A stretch of DNA of 64,000 nucleotides, from contig NZ_BATP01000003.1 of NCBI RefSeq assembly GCF_000739615.1, positions 248,001 through 312,000 of the forward strand, read 5' to 3'. The notes beneath the pieces were generated by a model. The model was not told the origin of the DNA and made no database searches. It saw only the letters and a list, made by a program, of their open reading frames with translations. The position numbers and the translations under genes are program-made. This stretch comes from Haloferula sp. BvORR071 (lineage in GTDB: Bacteria > Verrucomicrobiota > Verrucomicrobiia > Verrucomicrobiales > Akkermansiaceae). This document shows, in pieces, positions 63,433 through 64,000 of the stretch; positions within the stretch are counted from its first letter, which is position 1, and every line of letters starts with the position of its first letter.

Positions 63433-64000
63433 CTAGGCTTGCTCCCTCGGCCGGCTGGTCACCTCGCGGAAGCGCTTCTCATACTCCGCGTGATTGGTCT
63501 TCATGATGCGGTCCCAGAAGTTGAAGTAGAGGCCGTAGTTCCCTCGCAGCTTCTCGTGGTGCATCGCGTGGTTCGTCGGCGTGTTCAGGAACTTGCCGAG
63601 CCACGAATCCATCATCCACTTCGGGTAGATCTCGAAGCCGGTATGGCCGATGATATTGAAGGTAATCTGCCAAGCCATGAACAGGCCGAAGGCCGCGACG
63701 TGCATGGGGATGATCATCAGCACCAGCGGGAAGATCAGTGCCTGCACCACCGCCTCCGCAGGATCGAAGGCATAGGCGGCCCATGGACTGGGATTGTGCG
63801 AGAGGTGGTGCGTGCGGTGGAAGAAGCGGAAGAGCTTGCGGTGATGCATCAGGCGATGCGTCCAGTAGAACCAAGTATCGTGGATGAAGATCGCGCAGAT
63901 GATGCTGAGCCAGAACCACAGCATCGGATACTCATCCGTGTGGCGATACATCCGCGTCCAACCGTCTTTCGCCAGGGTGTAGGTCAGCACCCCGATTGCC
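63433..64000 (-). CDS. Sterol desaturase/fatty acid hydroxylase superfamily protein, N-terminus beyond the right edge
   Basis: The frame is still open at the right edge (an in-frame GTG occurs at 63990), so the N-terminus is missing; members are usually 250-300 residues. The visible 189 codons carry the three His clusters that bind the diiron centre: HDTWFYWTHRLMHH, HRTHH and, near the C-terminus, NHAMHH, with four membrane segments between and around them. The family hydroxylates or desaturates membrane lipids, sterols and also carotenoids; the substrate here cannot be told. The ending SRPREQA follows NYGLYFNFWDRIMKT, a usual C-terminal block. Confidence 0.88.
   Translation of the reverse strand, partial: AIGVLTYTLAKDGWTRMYRHTDEYPMLWFWLSIICAIFIHDTWFYWTHRLMHHRKLFRFFHRTHHLSHNPSPWAAYAFDPAEAVVQALIFPLVLMIIPMHVAAFGLFMAWQITFNIIGHTGFEIYPKWMMDSWLGKFLNTPTNHAMHHEKLRGNYGLYFNFWDRIMKTNHAEYEKRFREVTSRPREQA

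Overview
The window looks like a chromosomal segment of a high-GC Verrucomicrobiota bacterium, most likely Verrucomicrobiaceae near Luteolibacter or Haloferula. I infer this from the protein families rather than from a marker gene. These include DUF1501/DUF1800 and DUF1501/DUF1553-cytochrome pairs, ELWxxDGT and cadherin-like surface proteins, a divergent EF-P, and exported proteins ending in an LESS...FYRL-type domain. No rRNA, tRNA, CRISPR array, transposase, integrase or phage gene was seen. It reads as ordinary chromosome with several small accessory modules.

Layout. Positions 1-12.2k hold surface and export functions: a cut-off helical protein, a membrane-anchored endonuclease/exonuclease/phosphatase-fold protein, a 1720-residue DUF1800 protein followed by its DUF1501 partner, a pseudopilin-like protein, and a 1025-residue protein with nine cadherin-like repeats in an exact 270-nt register. 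Positions 12.8-14.7k carry a hypothetical exported protein and an alpha/beta hydrolase that lacks its nucleophilic serine. Positions 14.7-20.7k are a C30 carotenoid cluster of the staphyloxanthin type: aldH, crtP-crtQ-crtO and crtN, without crtM. Positions 20.8-24.7k hold an M16 peptidase, a hypothetical protein and a CAP-domain lipoprotein. Positions 25.0-29.7k are gltB without an adjacent gltD. Positions 29.9-34.4k carry small proteins and efp, whose modification site is Arg34.

Positions 34.4-40.2k are a polysaccharide unit: a Wzt/Wzm-type ABC exporter, a double-GT2 glycosyltransferase translationally coupled to it, and another GT2 enzyme. Positions 40.4-43.0k encode an ELWxxDGT repeat protein. 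Positions 43.3-52.7k are a contiguous nuoGHIJKLMN operon for complex I; nuoA-F are absent. It is preceded by a perfect TGTGA-N6-TCACA palindrome next to a sigma70-like promoter. Positions 52.8-54.9k carry two tandem paralogous membrane proteins and an N-acetylglutamate-synthase-like protein.

Positions 55.0-59.5k hold a second DUF1501 gene with a DUF1549/DUF1553 cytochrome-c-type protein. Positions 59.7-64.0k carry a beta-CASP metallo-beta-lactamase protein, an SLBB-like lipoprotein, a secreted propeller-like gene broken by a frameshift in a run of eight C/G, and a sterol-desaturase-family gene that runs off the right edge. Intergenic spaces contain clear hairpins (terminators after gltB and efp, and between convergent genes) and two REP-like inverted repeats near 54.9k and 63.3k.

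How the parts fit together. The carotenoid cluster would make a glycosylated, acylated C30 carotenoic acid from a desaturated squalene-type precursor made elsewhere. The polysaccharide unit would assemble and export a glycan. The nuo operon supplies the membrane arm plus NuoG and NuoI of respiratory complex I. Functions are assigned from protein reading only; no database search was run.
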